64,000 bases of DNA from Ideonella sp. (GTDB lineage Bacteria; Pseudomonadota; Gammaproteobacteria; Burkholderiales; Burkholderiaceae_C): assembly GCA_015075545.1 (NCBI GenBank), contig JABTUC010000005.1, positions 1 through 64,000 on the forward strand, given 5' to 3'. The translations under genes and the position numbers were made by a program. The notes beneath the pieces were generated by a model. That model ran no database searches. It was not told where the DNA came from and saw only the letters and a list, made by a program, of their open reading frames with translations. How positions within the stretch are numbered: position 1 is the first letter of the stretch; the number at the start of each line of letters is the position of its first letter. Positions 34,949 to 46,929 of the stretch are shown here, one piece after another.

Positions 34949-36112
34949 GTGACCGCCGACCTCGAACTCGACCGCAGAGCTGCCTGCCGACGACGGCACC
35001 GCGTACGCTGCGGTCGCGCTGCTGGGTGCCCGGCGCAGGGCCAGCCCGTCGGTGGTGGCGGTGCGCGCCGACGGCGTGTTCGATCTTTCGGCGCGCTTCG
35101 CCACGGTGAGCGACTTGCTCGACGAGAGCGACCCGGCGCGTGCCGTGCAGGCCGTGTCCGGGACACGGCTCGGCGCGCTGGCCGACATCCTGCGCAACAC
35201 GGGCCGCGCGCAGCGCGACGCGGCCGTGCCGCACCTGCTGGCGCCGATCGACCTGCAGGTCATCAGGCCGCCGGCGTCACCTTCGCCACCAGCCTGCTCG
35301 AGCGCGTGATCGAAGAGCAGGCCAAAGGCGACCGCGCGCCGACGCCGTACGCGCCCAGTGCAGCGGGCCATCGGCGCCAACCTCGCCGCGGTGAAGCCCG
35401 GCTCGCCGCAGGCCGCGGCGCTGAAGGCGGCGCTGCAGGCGCGCGGCCGTGGAGCCAGTACCTCGAGGTGGGCATCGGCCCCGATGCCGAGGTGTTCACC
35501 AAGGCGCCGCTGCTGTCGGCGCTCGGCACCGGTGGCGATCGGGTGCGCGGCGACTCGGCGTGGAACAACCCGGAGCCCGAGGTGGTGCTGGCGGTGAACA
35601 GCCGCGGCGGAATCGTCGGTGCCACGCTCGGCAACGACGTCAACCTGCGCGACTGAAGGCCGCAGCGCTGCTGCTGGGCAGAGCAAAGGGACAACAACGG
35701 CTCGACGGCGATCGGCCCGTTCATCCGCCTGTTCGATTCCACCTTCGGGCTCGACGACGTGCGCCGCGCCGACCTCGCGCTCAGCGTCACCGGCGCCGAC
35801 GGCTTCGTGCTCGAAGGCGCCAGCACGATGCGCGAGATCAGCCGCGACCCGCTCGATCTGGTGGCGCAGACCACCGCGATGCACCAGTACCCCGACGGCT
35901 TCGTGCTGTTCTGCGGCACGCTGTTCGCGCCCACGCAGGATCGCGGCGCACCGGGCAGCGGCTTCACCCACCAGGTGGGCGACGTGGTGCGAATCCGCAG
36001 CGCGCGCCTGGGCGAGCTGGTCAACCGTGTCGAGCACAGCGAGCGGCTCGCGCCGTGGCGCTACGGCGTGCGCGATTTGATGCGGCACGTCGCTCGTCGC
36101 GCGGCACGCTGA
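34949..36112 (+). pseudogene. fumarylacetoacetate hydrolase family protein, frameshifted
   Basis: From a GTG at about 34949 (MTADLEL). Recognisable parts are VVAVRADGVFDLSARFATVS, AVSGTRLGALADILRNT, the clean stretch YLEVGIGPDAEVFTKAPLLS and NNPEPEVVLAVNSRGGIVGA with TLGNDVNLRD, then GPFIRLFDSTFGLDDVRRAD and the last clean stretch to RRAAR. NPEPEVVLAV and GNDVNLRD are the FAH-fold metal-site strands. About 390 residues if repaired. The family hydrolyses or decarboxylates oxo-acids; it is not the tyrosine-pathway enzyme, which is intact at 23403. Several single-base shifts break it. Confidence 0.78.
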
Positions 36113-36159
36113 AGCGCCATGCGGCGAAGCGCGCTGCGCCGAAGCGCAAGGCGGCGGCC

Positions 36160-37004
36160 TCAGCGTGCCGCCGGCACGCCGAAGCGCTCGATCAGCGCGT
36201 CGATCAGCCGCATCAGGTTGCGCTGCAGCGGCGCGAAACCGGCGTGCCGCTGCTGCGTCGCCTCGTCCATGTAGAGCCGCTTGTTGATCTCGATCTGCAG
36301 GCTGTGCCGGCCGTGCGCGGGGTCGCCGAAGGTCTGCACCAGCGCCGCGCCCTGGAACGGATCGTTGACCTTGACGTCGCAGCCACATCGCCGCCAGCGT
36401 GTCGCGCACCAGCGCCGTCAGCGCCGGGTCGCAGGTGACGCCGTGGCGATCGCTGAGCACGGAAGTCGGCGCGCGGTGCCGGCACCGCCGACGCGTTGGC
36501 GCCGGCCACCGCGTTCATCGGTGGCAATTGATGTGCACCACGCGGCCGAAGCGCGCGTGCGAGGCGTCGAGCAGGCCGCGCAGCCGGGCATGGTATTGGG
36601 CGTGGTAGCGCGCGATGCGCTGCTGCACCTCGGCCACCGTCAGCCGCCGCGAGTAAACCGGGCGCCCGTCGTCGAGCGTGCGCCAGACCAGCGCCTTGCC
36701 CAGCAGCGCCCTGAAGCTGGCTGCCCGCCGCCCGGCCACGGTGCGTCGAGCAACTCGGGGTCGATGTCGTCGGCCTCGCGGTTAGCGTCGATGTACACCG
36801 CGACCATTGGGCGGCCAGCAGCGGCGCTCCGCGCTGCGTGGCTGGCAGGCTGCGCGTCGACCTGTCTTCGGCGGTCTGCAGCGCGGTGTCGTCGAGCATG
36901 CTGCCGAAGTCGGCCGGCCGCCCGCGGCCGGAGTGCGGCGAGTCGAGCACCAGCGGCTGCGCCGGCGCGCTCGGCCCGTGGACGATCAGGAGCTCTTCGT
37001 GCAT
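36160..37004 (-). pseudogene. N-formylglutamate amidohydrolase family protein, frameshifted
   Basis: From the ATG at 37004: MHEELLIVHGPSAPAQPLVL and DSPHSGRGRPADFGSM, the start typical of the family. After about 36860 the frame shifts repeatedly. In other frames one finds VYIDANREADDIDPELLDAP, LVWRTLDDGRPVYSRRLTVA and EVQQRIARYHAQYHARLRGL, with a VVHINCHR metal site. The end is LMRLIDALIERFGVPAAR. The family hydrolyses N-formylglutamate or related amides with a metal. It converges on the FAH-family gene. Broken in this sequence. Confidence 0.78.
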
Positions 37005-37085
37005 GGGCCCGAGTATCTGCCACCCCGGCAGGGTCGGGTGGACCCGAATGCGGGTACCGGGCCGCGGCCGCTAGCATGCGCCATG

Positions 37086-37101
37086 GTTCGTTGTCACGAA
37101 C
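37086..37101 (+). promoter_or_regulatory. inverted repeat just before the binding-protein Shine-Dalgarno
   Basis: GTTCGT and ACGAAC with a 4-nt centre end 3 nt before the GGAGG (37105-37109) of the ABC binding-protein gene. It could be an operator or a hairpin near the ribosome site. Confidence 0.4.
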
Positions 37102-37114
37102 TTCGGAGGCCGTG

Positions 37115-38905
37115 ATGAAAGAGCGTGAGATCCGCGACCTGGTCGAACAGGTGCGCAGCGGCGAGCTGCCGCGACGGGCGTTCATTCAGCGCATGGTGGG
37201 CGTCGGCCTGACCGCGCCGATGGCGTCGATGATGCTGATGCACTACGGCGTCGCGCAGGCGCAGCCGGCGTTCACGTACAAGCCCACCAAGCGCGGCGGC
37301 GGCGGCGCGCTCAAGGTGCTGTGGTGGCAAGGTGCCACGCTGCTGCAGCCGCACTTCGCCAACGGCACCAAGGACCAGGAGGGCTCGCGCATCTTCTACG
37401 AGCCGCTGGCCTGTTGGGACAGCGAAGGCAACCTGCTGCCGATCCTCGCCGCCGAGGTGCCCACGCGCGAGAACGGCGGCCTCGCGGCCGACGGCAAGAG
37501 CGTTACCTGGAAGCTCAAGCGCGGCGTCACCTGGCACGACGGCAAGCCGTTCACCGCCGACGACTGCATCTTCACCTGGGAGTACGCCAGGGACCCGGCG
37601 ACCGCCGCAGTGACCGGCGGCATCTACAAGGAAGTGAAGGCCGAGAAGGTCGACTCGCACACCATCCGCGTGATCTTCGACAAACCCACACCGTTCTGGG
37701 CGCGGGCGTTCGTGGCCGCCGAGGGCATGATCATCCCGAAGCACCTGTTCGGGCCGTACGCCGGCGCCAAGAGCCGCGAGGCCCCGAACAACCTGAAGCC
37801 GGTGGGCACCGGGCCGTACAAGTTCGTCGAGTTCAAGCCCGGCGATCTGGTGAAGGGAGAGATCAATACGAACTACCACATGCCCAACCGGCCGTTCTTC
37901 GACTCCATCGAGATGAAGGGCGGCGGCGACGCGACCTCGGCGGCGCGCGCGGTGCTGCAGACCGGCGAGTACGACTACGCCTGGAACCTGCAGGTCGAGG
38001 ACGAAATCCTCAAGCGCATGGAAGACAGCGGCAAGGGGCGCATCGGTGTGGTCGACGGCGGAAACATCGAGTTCATCCAACTCAACCCGACCGACCCGTG
38101 GACCGAGGTCGACGGCGAACGCTCGAACCCGAAGACCAAGCATTTCGCGTTCAGCGACCCGGCGGTGCGCCACGCGATGGCACTGGTCTCGGACCGCAAG
38201 GGCATCCAGGAGTTCCTCTACGGCCGCACCGGCATCGCGACCGCGAATTTTCTCAACAACCCGCCGCGGTATCGCTCGCCCAACAACCAGATCGAGTTCA
38301 ACGTCGAGAAGGCCTCGCAGCTGCTCGAAGCGGCAGGCTGGAAGAAGGGGTCCGACGGCGTGCGCGAGAAGGGCGGCAAGAAGCTGAAGTTCGTCTTCCA
38401 GACCAGCGTCAATCCGCTGCGCCAGAAGGAGCAGGCCGTCGTCAAGCAAGGCGCGCAGAAGGCCGGCGTCGAGCTCGAGTTGAAGTCGGTGACCGCCAGC
38501 GTGTTCTTCTCGTCGGACGTCGCCAACCCCGACACCTACGGCAAGTTCTACTGCGACATGCAGATGTACACCACGACGATGCCGCAACCCGACCCCGAGC
38601 GCTTCATGGACCAGTACACATCGTGGGAGGTCTCGTCCAAGGCCAACAAGTGGCAGGGCCGCAACATCACGCGCTGGGTCAACGACGAGTACGACAAGGC
38701 ATTCCGCGCCTCTCAATCCGAGGTCGACCCTGCGAAACGCACTGCGCTGTTCATCCGGATGAACGACCTGCCGGTGCAGGCGCACATCGTGGTGCCGCTG
38801 ATCAGCCGCCCGCGCGTGCACGGCGCAGTCACCAAGTTGGCGTACCAGTCCACCGGCTGGGACCTCGATCTCTCGACCCTGCACAACTGGTATCGGGAAG
38901 CGTGA
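37115..38905 (+). CDS. ABC transporter periplasmic binding protein, peptide/nickel (SBP_bac_5) family
   Basis: 596 residues. An N-terminal leader with a twin-Arg-like PRRAFIQRM at residues 19-27 precedes a hydrophobic segment and a cleavage site near AQA, about residue 49. The mature part has the SBP_bac_5 blocks LVLWWQGATLLQPHFANGTK-type, SVTWKLKRGVTWHDGKPFTA and DDCIFTWEY near 129-158. Family members bind oligopeptides, opines or nickel. The mature protein is long for the family. It delivers substrate to the two permeases encoded downstream, after an unusual 242-nt gap in which I see no gene. GGAGG lies 5 nt before the ATG. Confidence 0.93.
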   Translation: MKEREIRDLVEQVRSGELPRRAFIQRMVGVGLTAPMASMMLMHYGVAQAQPAFTYKPTKRGGGGALKVLWWQGATLLQPHFANGTKDQEGSRIFYEPLACWDSEGNLLPILAAEVPTRENGGLAADGKSVTWKLKRGVTWHDGKPFTADDCIFTWEYARDPATAAVTGGIYKEVKAEKVDSHTIRVIFDKPTPFWARAFVAAEGMIIPKHLFGPYAGAKSREAPNNLKPVGTGPYKFVEFKPGDLVKGEINTNYHMPNRPFFDSIEMKGGGDATSAARAVLQTGEYDYAWNLQVEDEILKRMEDSGKGRIGVVDGGNIEFIQLNPTDPWTEVDGERSNPKTKHFAFSDPAVRHAMALVSDRKGIQEFLYGRTGIATANFLNNPPRYRSPNNQIEFNVEKASQLLEAAGWKKGSDGVREKGGKKLKFVFQTSVNPLRQKEQAVVKQGAQKAGVELELKSVTASVFFSSDVANPDTYGKFYCDMQMYTTTMPQPDPERFMDQYTSWEVSSKANKWQGRNITRWVNDEYDKAFRASQSEVDPAKRTALFIRMNDLPVQAHIVVPLISRPRVHGAVTKLAYQSTGWDLDLSTLHNWYREA

Positions 38906-39147
38906 CCACCCCCGATGCGGCGGAGCCGGGCCTGCCGCCAGAGTCGGCGGGCGCTCAGGCCGTCCGAGCTGACGCAGGTCGGCTCGGAGCCGCGGCCTTC
39001 TTTCCGCGGTGTTCGCGTGGGGATGCGACGCTGGAGTGGCGCGTGCGACGCGCAAGTTGCGGCTGGGCAAGGCGCCTGCGCCGCGAACACGCACCGTTGC
39101 GCCAGTCAGTGCGGCCCATTCGGCAGATTCTTCCCAGCTGACGAGCC

Positions 39148-40107
39148 GTGGGCTCCTACCTGCTGCGGCGCCTGCTGATCGCGCTGCCCAGCCTGCTGGG
39201 CATCAGCGTGGTGCTGTTCGCCGTGCTGGCGCTGGCGCCCGGCGATCCGTTCGAGGAGCTGGCCACCAACCCCAACGTACCGGCCGAGGTGAAGCTGGCG
39301 CTGCGGCAGAAGTTCGGCCTCGACGACCCGGTGTACCTGCGCTACTTCCACTGGGCCAGCGCGATGGCGCACGGCGACTGGGGCTTCTCGTTCATCAGCC
39401 GCGTCGACGTCGACACGCTGATCGCGCAGCGCGTGCCGGTGACGCTGGCGGTGATCGGCGCCTCGCAGATCCTGGCGCTGGCGGTGGCGCTGCCGGTGGG
39501 CATCCTGTCGGCGATGCGGCCGTACTCCTGGTTCGACCGCATCGCCAGCTCGCTGGCGTTCATTGGCTTCTCGCTGCCGACCTTCTTCACCGGCATCCTG
39601 CTGATCCTGGTGTTCTCGATCCAGCTCGACTGGCTGCCGTTCGTGTTCCGCACCGAGCTCAGCGCCACCGGCTGGCAGTGGTGGTGGGAGCAGATCAAGC
39701 AATCGATCATGCCGGTGGCCGTGCTCGGGCTGTTCCAGGGCGCGAGCTGGACGCGCTACGTGCGCGCGGCCGTGCTCGACGTGGTGCGGCTCGACTACGT
39801 GACCACCGCGCGCGCCAAGGGGCTGGCCGAGCGCGTGGTGATCCTCAAGCACGTGGTGCGCAACGCGCTGATCCCGGTGGTGACGCTGGTGATGCTGCAG
39901 ATGCCGGCGGTGTTCGGCGGCGCCATCGTCACCGAGCAGATCTTCCGCGTGCCGGGCATCGGCTCGCTGCTGATCGACGCCATCCTGCGCAACGACACGC
40001 CGGTGATCATGGCGGTGACCTTCGTGTTCGCGTGCCTGGTGGTGGCGTTCAACCTCATTGCCGACCTGCTCTATGGCTGGCTCGACCCTCGCATCAGCTA
40101 CCGCTAG
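39148..40107 (+). CDS. ABC transporter permease, DppB-like
   Basis: 319 residues, six membrane helices. It starts MGSYLLRRLLIALPSLLGIS, the usual DppB N-terminus, has the large periplasmic loop after helix 1 (APGDPFEELATNPNVPAEVK), and carries the EAA loop YVTTARAKGLAERVVILKHV, which contacts the ATPase, then RNALIPVVTL. It forms the membrane channel with the next gene. GTG start. The 3' end overlaps the next gene by 35 nt. Confidence 0.94.
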   Translation: MGSYLLRRLLIALPSLLGISVVLFAVLALAPGDPFEELATNPNVPAEVKLALRQKFGLDDPVYLRYFHWASAMAHGDWGFSFISRVDVDTLIAQRVPVTLAVIGASQILALAVALPVGILSAMRPYSWFDRIASSLAFIGFSLPTFFTGILLILVFSIQLDWLPFVFRTELSATGWQWWWEQIKQSIMPVAVLGLFQGASWTRYVRAAVLDVVRLDYVTTARAKGLAERVVILKHVVRNALIPVVTLVMLQMPAVFGGAIVTEQIFRVPGIGSLLIDAILRNDTPVIMAVTFVFACLVVAFNLIADLLYGWLDPRISYR

Positions 40108-40999
40108 CGGCGCGCGCACGCGCAGCGTCTCGCCGTGGGGCGAGGCGTGGCGGCGCTTCCGCCGCCACAAGCTCGCGCTGGTTGGGCTGGTGGTGCTGGT
40201 GGTGCTGGTGCTGGCGGTGGTGTTCGGCCCGCTCGTCTGGAAGGTGGCGATCAACGACATCGACTTCACCGCACGTCTGAAGAGCCCGTCGCTGGCGCAC
40301 CCGATGGGCACCGACGATCTCGGCCAGGATCTGCTCGCGCGCATGCTCTACGGCGGCCGCATCTCGCTGGCGGTGGGCCTGACGGCGATGCTGATGGCGA
40401 TCTGCGTCGGCGTGGTGATCGGCGCCATCGCGGGCATCTCGCGCGGCAGCGTCGATGCGTCGCTGATGTGGCTGACCGATCTGTTCCTGGCGCTGCCGCA
40501 GTTGCCGTTCCTGCTGCTGGTGAGCTACCTCTTCCGCGAGCAGTTGAAATCGCTGCTCGGCGCCGAGGTCGGCGTGTTCATCCTGATCGTCGCGGTGATC
40601 GGCATCTTCCGCTGGATGCCGGTGGCGCGGCTGGTGCGCGCGCAGTTCTTCTCGCTGCGCGAGAAGGAGTTCGTCGAGGCCGCGCGCGCGCTCGGCGCCT
40701 CGACGCAGCGGCAGGTGGTGCGCCACATCCTGCCCAACGCACTCGGGCCGGTGATCGTGGCCGGCACCATCGACGTCGCGGCAGCGATCATCCTCGAGTC
40801 GACGCTGTCGTTCCTCGGCCTCGGCTTCCCGCCCGACATCCCCACCTGGGGTCGCCTGCTGTTCGACGCCAAGGACCACATGGACATCGCTCCCCACTGG
40901 GCGCTGTTTCCCGGCGGCGCGATCTTCCTGACGGTGCTGGCGATCAACTTCGTCGGCGACGGCCTGCGCGATGCGCTCGACCCGCGCAAAGTGATGTAG
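40073..40999 (+). CDS. ABC transporter permease, DppC-like
   Basis: 308 residues from the ATG at 40073, inside the end of the previous gene. Typical DppC features are WRRFRRHKLALVGLVVLV at the start, HPMGTDDLGQDLLARMLYGG (about residues 81-100), the EAA loop FVEAARALGASTQRQVVRHI and the end FVGDGLRDALDPR. It pairs with the DppB-like permease. Confidence 0.94.
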   Translation: MAGSTLASATASGARTRSVSPWGEAWRRFRRHKLALVGLVVLVVLVLAVVFGPLVWKVAINDIDFTARLKSPSLAHPMGTDDLGQDLLARMLYGGRISLAVGLTAMLMAICVGVVIGAIAGISRGSVDASLMWLTDLFLALPQLPFLLLVSYLFREQLKSLLGAEVGVFILIVAVIGIFRWMPVARLVRAQFFSLREKEFVEAARALGASTQRQVVRHILPNALGPVIVAGTIDVAAAIILESTLSFLGLGFPPDIPTWGRLLFDAKDHMDIAPHWALFPGGAIFLTVLAINFVGDGLRDALDPRKVM

Positions 41000-41014
41000 C
41001 GAGGCGCCGGCGCG

Positions 41015-42916
<1,902 letters not shown>

Positions 42917-43483
42917 CCGCTCCTTCGGGCGATCGTTGCCGATGCGAGGAGGTGTGGCGAGAGCCTCGCAACGACAACTCCTCCCACGCCGGCGCCACCG
43001 CGGGCACTCGATGACGAATCAGCTTTGACGGATTCGCGATCTGGCGCGACCGATCGCCAGCACTGACTGATCTGTTTGGCTGTTCGCTTTGCGGTCCTCC
43101 AGCCCGTGGTTCGAGTTGACGCGCGTAAAGCGCCTGATCGAAACGTCAGACGTCAATCCGGGCGCACCCCGCGGCGTTGCCGTTCGCCAACGACACCCCG
43201 AGCCACCCATAGGGCTTTCCCTGCCTGCCCGCGCGCTGCACGCGCAGCACCCGGGGATCGGATGCCCTCGCTCCGAGGGATGTCGGTGTTGCCGACGCTG
43301 GCTGGATGGCGAGGGCCGTATCGACCGCCGTCGTACGAGGACTTCCCCGCTGTTCCGGCCCCACAACGGAAACTGACAATCCAGTTTCATGCCTGTTGGG
43401 TTGCAGGTTCGTTTCCTACAGGGAGCGGATGGTGGATCCCGGCGGGCACAGGCAAACAACCGTCTAGTTTCGAGGAGTACCCA
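42917..43483. other. 567 nt without a gene between ABC transporter and TonB receptor
   Basis: Open frames here are short or are the untranslated extension of the receptor frame, with no family similarity. A CCCTCG/CGAGGG mini-hairpin is the only symmetry of note. I see no RNA gene and no clear promoter boxes. It probably holds the receptor's promoter and leader. Confidence 0.5.
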
Positions 43484-46216
43484 ATGGTCAGGTTCAGGAG
43501 AAGCAGGGTCGGCCAGGCTGCGGCATTGGTCGTGTCGGGTCTTGCCGTAGTGGCCACCGCGAATGTCTGGGCACAGGACACCTCCCAGCGTGTGGAGGTG
43601 ACGGGTTCGCGCATCAAGCGCACTGACCTGGAAACCGCGAGCCCGGTGCAGCGCATCGACAAGGCGGAGATCGAGCGCTCGGGCGCGACGACGATCAACG
43701 ACCTGTTGCAGCGGATCTCGGCCAACGGTGCGGGCATCGACGATCGCATCACCAACGGGTTTGCGCCGGGTGCCGGGGGCTTGAACCTGCGCAACCTGGG
43801 TTTCAACAGCACGCTGGTGCTGATCAATGGCCGCCGGGTCGCGACCTATCCGTTCGCCCAGCAGTTGTCTACCGGCTCGCAGGGCTTCAACGATCTGCAG
43901 AACATTCCGATCGCCGCGGTCGATCGCATCGAGATCCTGAAGGACGGCGCGTCGGCGGTCTACGGTGCCGATGCGGTCGGCGGCGTGGTCAACATCATCA
44001 TGCGCAACGACTACAGCGGTCTCGAGGTGGGCGGGATCGCTGGCATCTCCAAGTTCTCCGACGGCAAGATGTTCGGCGCCAACCTCGCCGCCGGCAAGGG
44101 TTCGCTGAGCAGCGACCGCTACAACGTGCTGATCGGCGTCAACCTGTCCAAGCGTGACGAGGTGCGCTCGATCGATCGGCCTTGGGCGCGGACCGAAGAC
44201 TTGCGCAATCGCGGCGGCAGCGACAATCGTTCCTCCTACGGGACACCGGGAACGATCACCGATATGGTGACCGATGACAAGCTGTTCGATGTGGGCGGCA
44301 CTTGCGGGCCGGCCAGCCAGCGCGGCGGCAGCAGCGTGCGGGGTGGCTTCTGCCGCTATGACCGGTCGCAGCTGGGCTCGCTGATGCCCGAGTCGGAGAA
44401 GATCGGCGTCTTCACGAAGGGCCAGTTCGCGATCACCCCCGACATCACCGCATTCGCCGAACTGCTGTTCACCCGCAACAAATACCTCTCGCATTCGTGG
44501 CCCGCCGGTTCCACGGACGACGTGGGCATCGGCACCTTCTTCATCCCGGCCGGCTCGCCGTCGAACCCGTTCCCCAACGACGCCGAGATCCGCTACCGCT
44601 TCGCCGACGTGGGCAACCGTGGTGACGACGGTACCTCCGACAACAAGCGGCTGGTACTCGGTGTACAGGGCAGGAACTTCGGCTGGGACTGGGAAGGCGC
44701 TGCCAACCTGAATCGCATCAACGTCGACAACGTCGCGACGAACAATGCGCTCAATTCGCGCTTGATGTGCTTGATGAATCCGACGGCCGCGGCTTCGTAT
44801 GCGGCCGGCGGCGACCCGCTGGGCCTCGGCACTCTGGATCAGATCTTCGCGGCCAACCCACCGTACGCTGCGTACTTCAGGAACGAGTTGGCCAAGTGCG
44901 CTACGGCATTCGCGACGTTCGGGTACTACAACTTCGTCAATCCGGCAGCGAACAACCCGGGCACGGCCAGCTACCTGCGTCACGACGCAACTCGCACGGG
45001 CCGCTCGAAGCAAGATGGCTTCGACTTCAAGGTGTCTCGTGAGCTGACGCAGCTCGGGGGCGGGCCGCTGGGCCTGGCGATCGGCGCGGAGACACGCAAG
45101 GAGAAGGTCAGCGACATTCCCGACACCCAACTGCAGACGGGTGACACGCTGGCCATCAGCGCGGCACAGGCGTTTGGCGAACGCAGGGCGTCTGCGGTCT
45201 ACGCGGAGATCGGCGCGCCGATCACCAAGGCGCTGGAGCTCACCGCAGCGGTGCGCTACGACCGGTTCACCGGCAACGGCAAGTACTCGAACACGTCACC
45301 GAAGTTCGGCGTTCGCTACCAACCGGTCAGGCAGCTGGTGTTGCGCGCCACGGCGTCGAAGGCGTTCCGCGCGCCGTCGTTGTTCGAAACCACGCCGGCG
45401 CAGCAGACCGCGTTCGACTTCGGCCTTCAAGATCCCGTGCTGTGCCCGGTCTTCGACCAGAACAATCCGAACTGCATCATGGATGTGCGCACCGTGCAGC
45501 AGGGCAATCCGAACCTGAAGCCCGAGAAGACCAATATCTACACCCTGGGATTCGTGTTCGAGCCGAGCGACGCCGCCGCGTTGACGGTGGACTACTGGAG
45601 CATCAAGCGCAAGGACGAGATCGGCACGTTCGACGCCCAGACGCTCTTGGACTTGTTCCCGAACGATCCGACCATCGTGGTGCGCAACAACGCCGGTGTG
45701 GTCCAGCAGATCAACACCGTGCCCGTGCAGCTCAACGGCACGCGCACGAGCGGGATCGACCTGGAGCTGACCACCAAGGCCAACCTCGGCGAGATCGGGC
45801 GACTGAACTCCAAGTTCGGGATCACGTACGTGCACAAGTACGAGTTCACGACCGTCGACTCCAGTCGCAACCAGGTGCTGCAGAACTACAACGGCACGTA
45901 CAACCAGCCGCGGTGGCGCATGAATTGGGACTTCGCGCTGGACCGTGGCAATTGGGAGTTCGATGTCGGCGGCAACTCGATCGGCAACTACGATGGCCTG
46001 GGCCAGACGGTGCGTGTAGCGCCGGAAGTGGTCTGGAACGCCGGCGTCGCATTCAAGGGCATCAAGAACCTGACCTTGCGGCTACAGATCAACAATGTGT
46101 TGAACCGTGCGCCGTCGTTCGACGACGAGAGCAGCGGTTCCAACGCCGGCTACAACCCGCAGCTTGGCGAGCCGATGGGGCGGTACTACCTGTTCGGCCT
46201 GCAATACAAGTTCTGA
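43484..46216 (+). CDS. TonB-dependent outer membrane receptor
   Basis: 910 residues. Signal peptide to about residue 30 (NVWA then QD), a TonB-box-like [15 protein letters not shown] near 35-49, the plug domain ([20 protein letters not shown], then [20 protein letters not shown] and [20 protein letters not shown]) and a beta-barrel ending in [12 protein letters not shown] with the terminal Phe needed for outer-membrane assembly. Receptors with this VTGSRI start often import larger organic substrates such as peptides or glycans rather than iron. It follows the peptide-type ABC transporter. GAGGAG lies 6 nt before the ATG; the frame is open 400 nt further upstream but unlike the family. Confidence 0.95.
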   Translation: MVRFRRSRVGQAAALVVSGLAVVATANVWAQDTSQRVEVTGSRIKRTDLETASPVQRIDKAEIERSGATTINDLLQRISANGAGIDDRITNGFAPGAGGLNLRNLGFNSTLVLINGRRVATYPFAQQLSTGSQGFNDLQNIPIAAVDRIEILKDGASAVYGADAVGGVVNIIMRNDYSGLEVGGIAGISKFSDGKMFGANLAAGKGSLSSDRYNVLIGVNLSKRDEVRSIDRPWARTEDLRNRGGSDNRSSYGTPGTITDMVTDDKLFDVGGTCGPASQRGGSSVRGGFCRYDRSQLGSLMPESEKIGVFTKGQFAITPDITAFAELLFTRNKYLSHSWPAGSTDDVGIGTFFIPAGSPSNPFPNDAEIRYRFADVGNRGDDGTSDNKRLVLGVQGRNFGWDWEGAANLNRINVDNVATNNALNSRLMCLMNPTAAASYAAGGDPLGLGTLDQIFAANPPYAAYFRNELAKCATAFATFGYYNFVNPAANNPGTASYLRHDATRTGRSKQDGFDFKVSRELTQLGGGPLGLAIGAETRKEKVSDIPDTQLQTGDTLAISAAQAFGERRASAVYAEIGAPITKALELTAAVRYDRFTGNGKYSNTSPKFGVRYQPVRQLVLRATASKAFRAPSLFETTPAQQTAFDFGLQDPVLCPVFDQNNPNCIMDVRTVQQGNPNLKPEKTNIYTLGFVFEPSDAAALTVDYWSIKRKDEIGTFDAQTLLDLFPNDPTIVVRNNAGVVQQINTVPVQLNGTRTSGIDLELTTKANLGEIGRLNSKFGITYVHKYEFTTVDSSRNQVLQNYNGTYNQPRWRMNWDFALDRGNWEFDVGGNSIGNYDGLGQTVRVAPEVVWNAGVAFKGIKNLTLRLQINNVLNRAPSFDDESSGSNAGYNPQLGEPMGRYYLFGLQYKF

Positions 46217-46235
46217 CCGGCTGTTGTCCTCACAA

Positions 46236-46267
46236 CGGGCCCGACCGCCGTGAGGCGGGCGGGCCCG
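46236..46267 (+). terminator. terminator hairpin after the TonB receptor gene
   Basis: CGGGCCCG, one mismatch, then CCGCC pair with GGCGG, mismatch, CGGGCCCG around a GTGA loop: a 14-position GC-rich stem, 20 nt after the stop. It is followed by CGTTCTCTT, only weakly T-rich. Confidence 0.75.
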
Positions 46268-46367
46268 CGTTCTCTTGGGATCGAACGGGCCGAAGCGACG
46301 TGCAGTTGATGCAACGCTTGCGGGCGCGGCCTGCCGGCCGTCAAACCGCTGCAGACGTCGTGCCAAT

Positions 46368-46572
46368 TTCGGCGCCATCCGGATCGCGCCATCGAGCAGG
46401 ATCACCTCGCCATTGAGCATGTCGTTGGTGACGATCCGCTGCACCAGCTTGGCGTAGTCCTCCGGCTTGCCCAGCCGCGACGGGAACGGCACCGACGCGG
46501 CGACCGCGTCCTGCACCTCCTGCGGCATCGAAAACAGCATCGGCGTGCCGAAGATGCCCCGGCGCGATCGTC
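46368..46572 (-). pseudogene. duplicated 3' end of a short-chain dehydrogenase gene
   Basis: About 205 nt nearly identical to the last part of the intact SDR gene at 47828-48031: it encodes [20 protein letters not shown], the [20 protein letters not shown] block and GAIRMAPK. The copy has no start or Rossmann part, and its stop codon has been lost by a change just after MAPK. A few substitutions and one extra base near 46560 separate it from the intact copy. It is a non-functional remnant in direct orientation. Confidence 0.9.
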
Positions 46573-46668
46573 CGTGAATAGTGTGAGTTCAGGTATCCAG
46601 GTACAACTGCCGTGCTGCGGTCGTACAATCCAGGCAGGTTCCGACTTCAATAGCCTAGGAGGATTTGG

Positions 46669-46929
46669 ATGTCCAGCACAGCCGTGGTCCGGGAAAAGGG
46701 GCAAGTCACGTTGCCCAAGACCCTGCGCGACCGCCTCGGCATAGGGCCGGGCTCGCGGTTGGCGTTCAGCGTTTCGCCCGATGGCAGTCTGCGAGCACAG
46801 GTGCTGGTCAAGGGCGCGGGCGCGTTGTTGGGGCTGCTTGCCAGGCCCGGAGAAGCCGCCAAGTCGATCGAGCAGATGGACGGCGCGGTCACGCGGGTGG
46901 TCCGAGCGCGCGCGAGACGCGGCCGTTGA
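46669..46929 (+). CDS. AbrB/MazE-type antitoxin
   Basis: 86 residues. The swapped-hairpin DNA-binding fold is clear in VVREKGQVTLPKTLRDRLGI (residues 6-25), followed by GPGSRLAFSVSPDGS, then a toxin-binding tail rich in Gly/Ala/Arg. The antitoxin would repress the operon and hold the PIN protein. AGGAGG lies 6 nt before the ATG. GTACAA occurs at 46601 and 46623 upstream, 22 bp apart, with TACAAT at 46624-46629 as a possible -10 box. The stop overlaps the next start (TTGA). Confidence 0.88.
   Translation: MSSTAVVREKGQVTLPKTLRDRLGIGPGSRLAFSVSPDGSLRAQVLVKGAGALLGLLARPGEAAKSIEQMDGAVTRVVRARARRGR

Larger units (their letters stand above)
31793..36870. other. segment dense in 1-2 nt indels across four genes and both strands
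   Basis: Four consecutive genes in this 5.1-kb stretch are recognisable but frameshifted many times, while all genes before 31793 and from 37115 onward read cleanly over kilobases. Losses and gains are mostly of single G or C in short runs: CTCGAG read as CTCAG and AAGGGC read as AAGGC within 31795-31845. One gene on the minus strand is hit just like three on the plus strand. This is the pattern of an unpolished long-read patch. Confidence 0.85.

Noticed and set aside
31293..36870. Many small separate genes in the frameshifted block
   Set aside because: Each short frame is a fragment of one of four known proteins; listing them separately would invent genes.
38906..39147. A small gene between the ABC binding protein and the DppB-like permease
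   Set aside because: The open frames here are Arg/Cys/Gly-rich with no similarity and no ribosome site.
39106..40344. 412-codon minus-strand open frame over the DppB-like permease gene
   Set aside because: Composition is dominated by His, Arg, Asp and Gln repeats. It is the antisense of membrane-protein codons.
46082..46540. 152-codon minus-strand open frame starting [13 protein letters not shown] as a gene of its own
   Set aside because: It is the duplicated SDR end reading through its lost stop into antisense of the TonB receptor gene; no start context and no independent domain.
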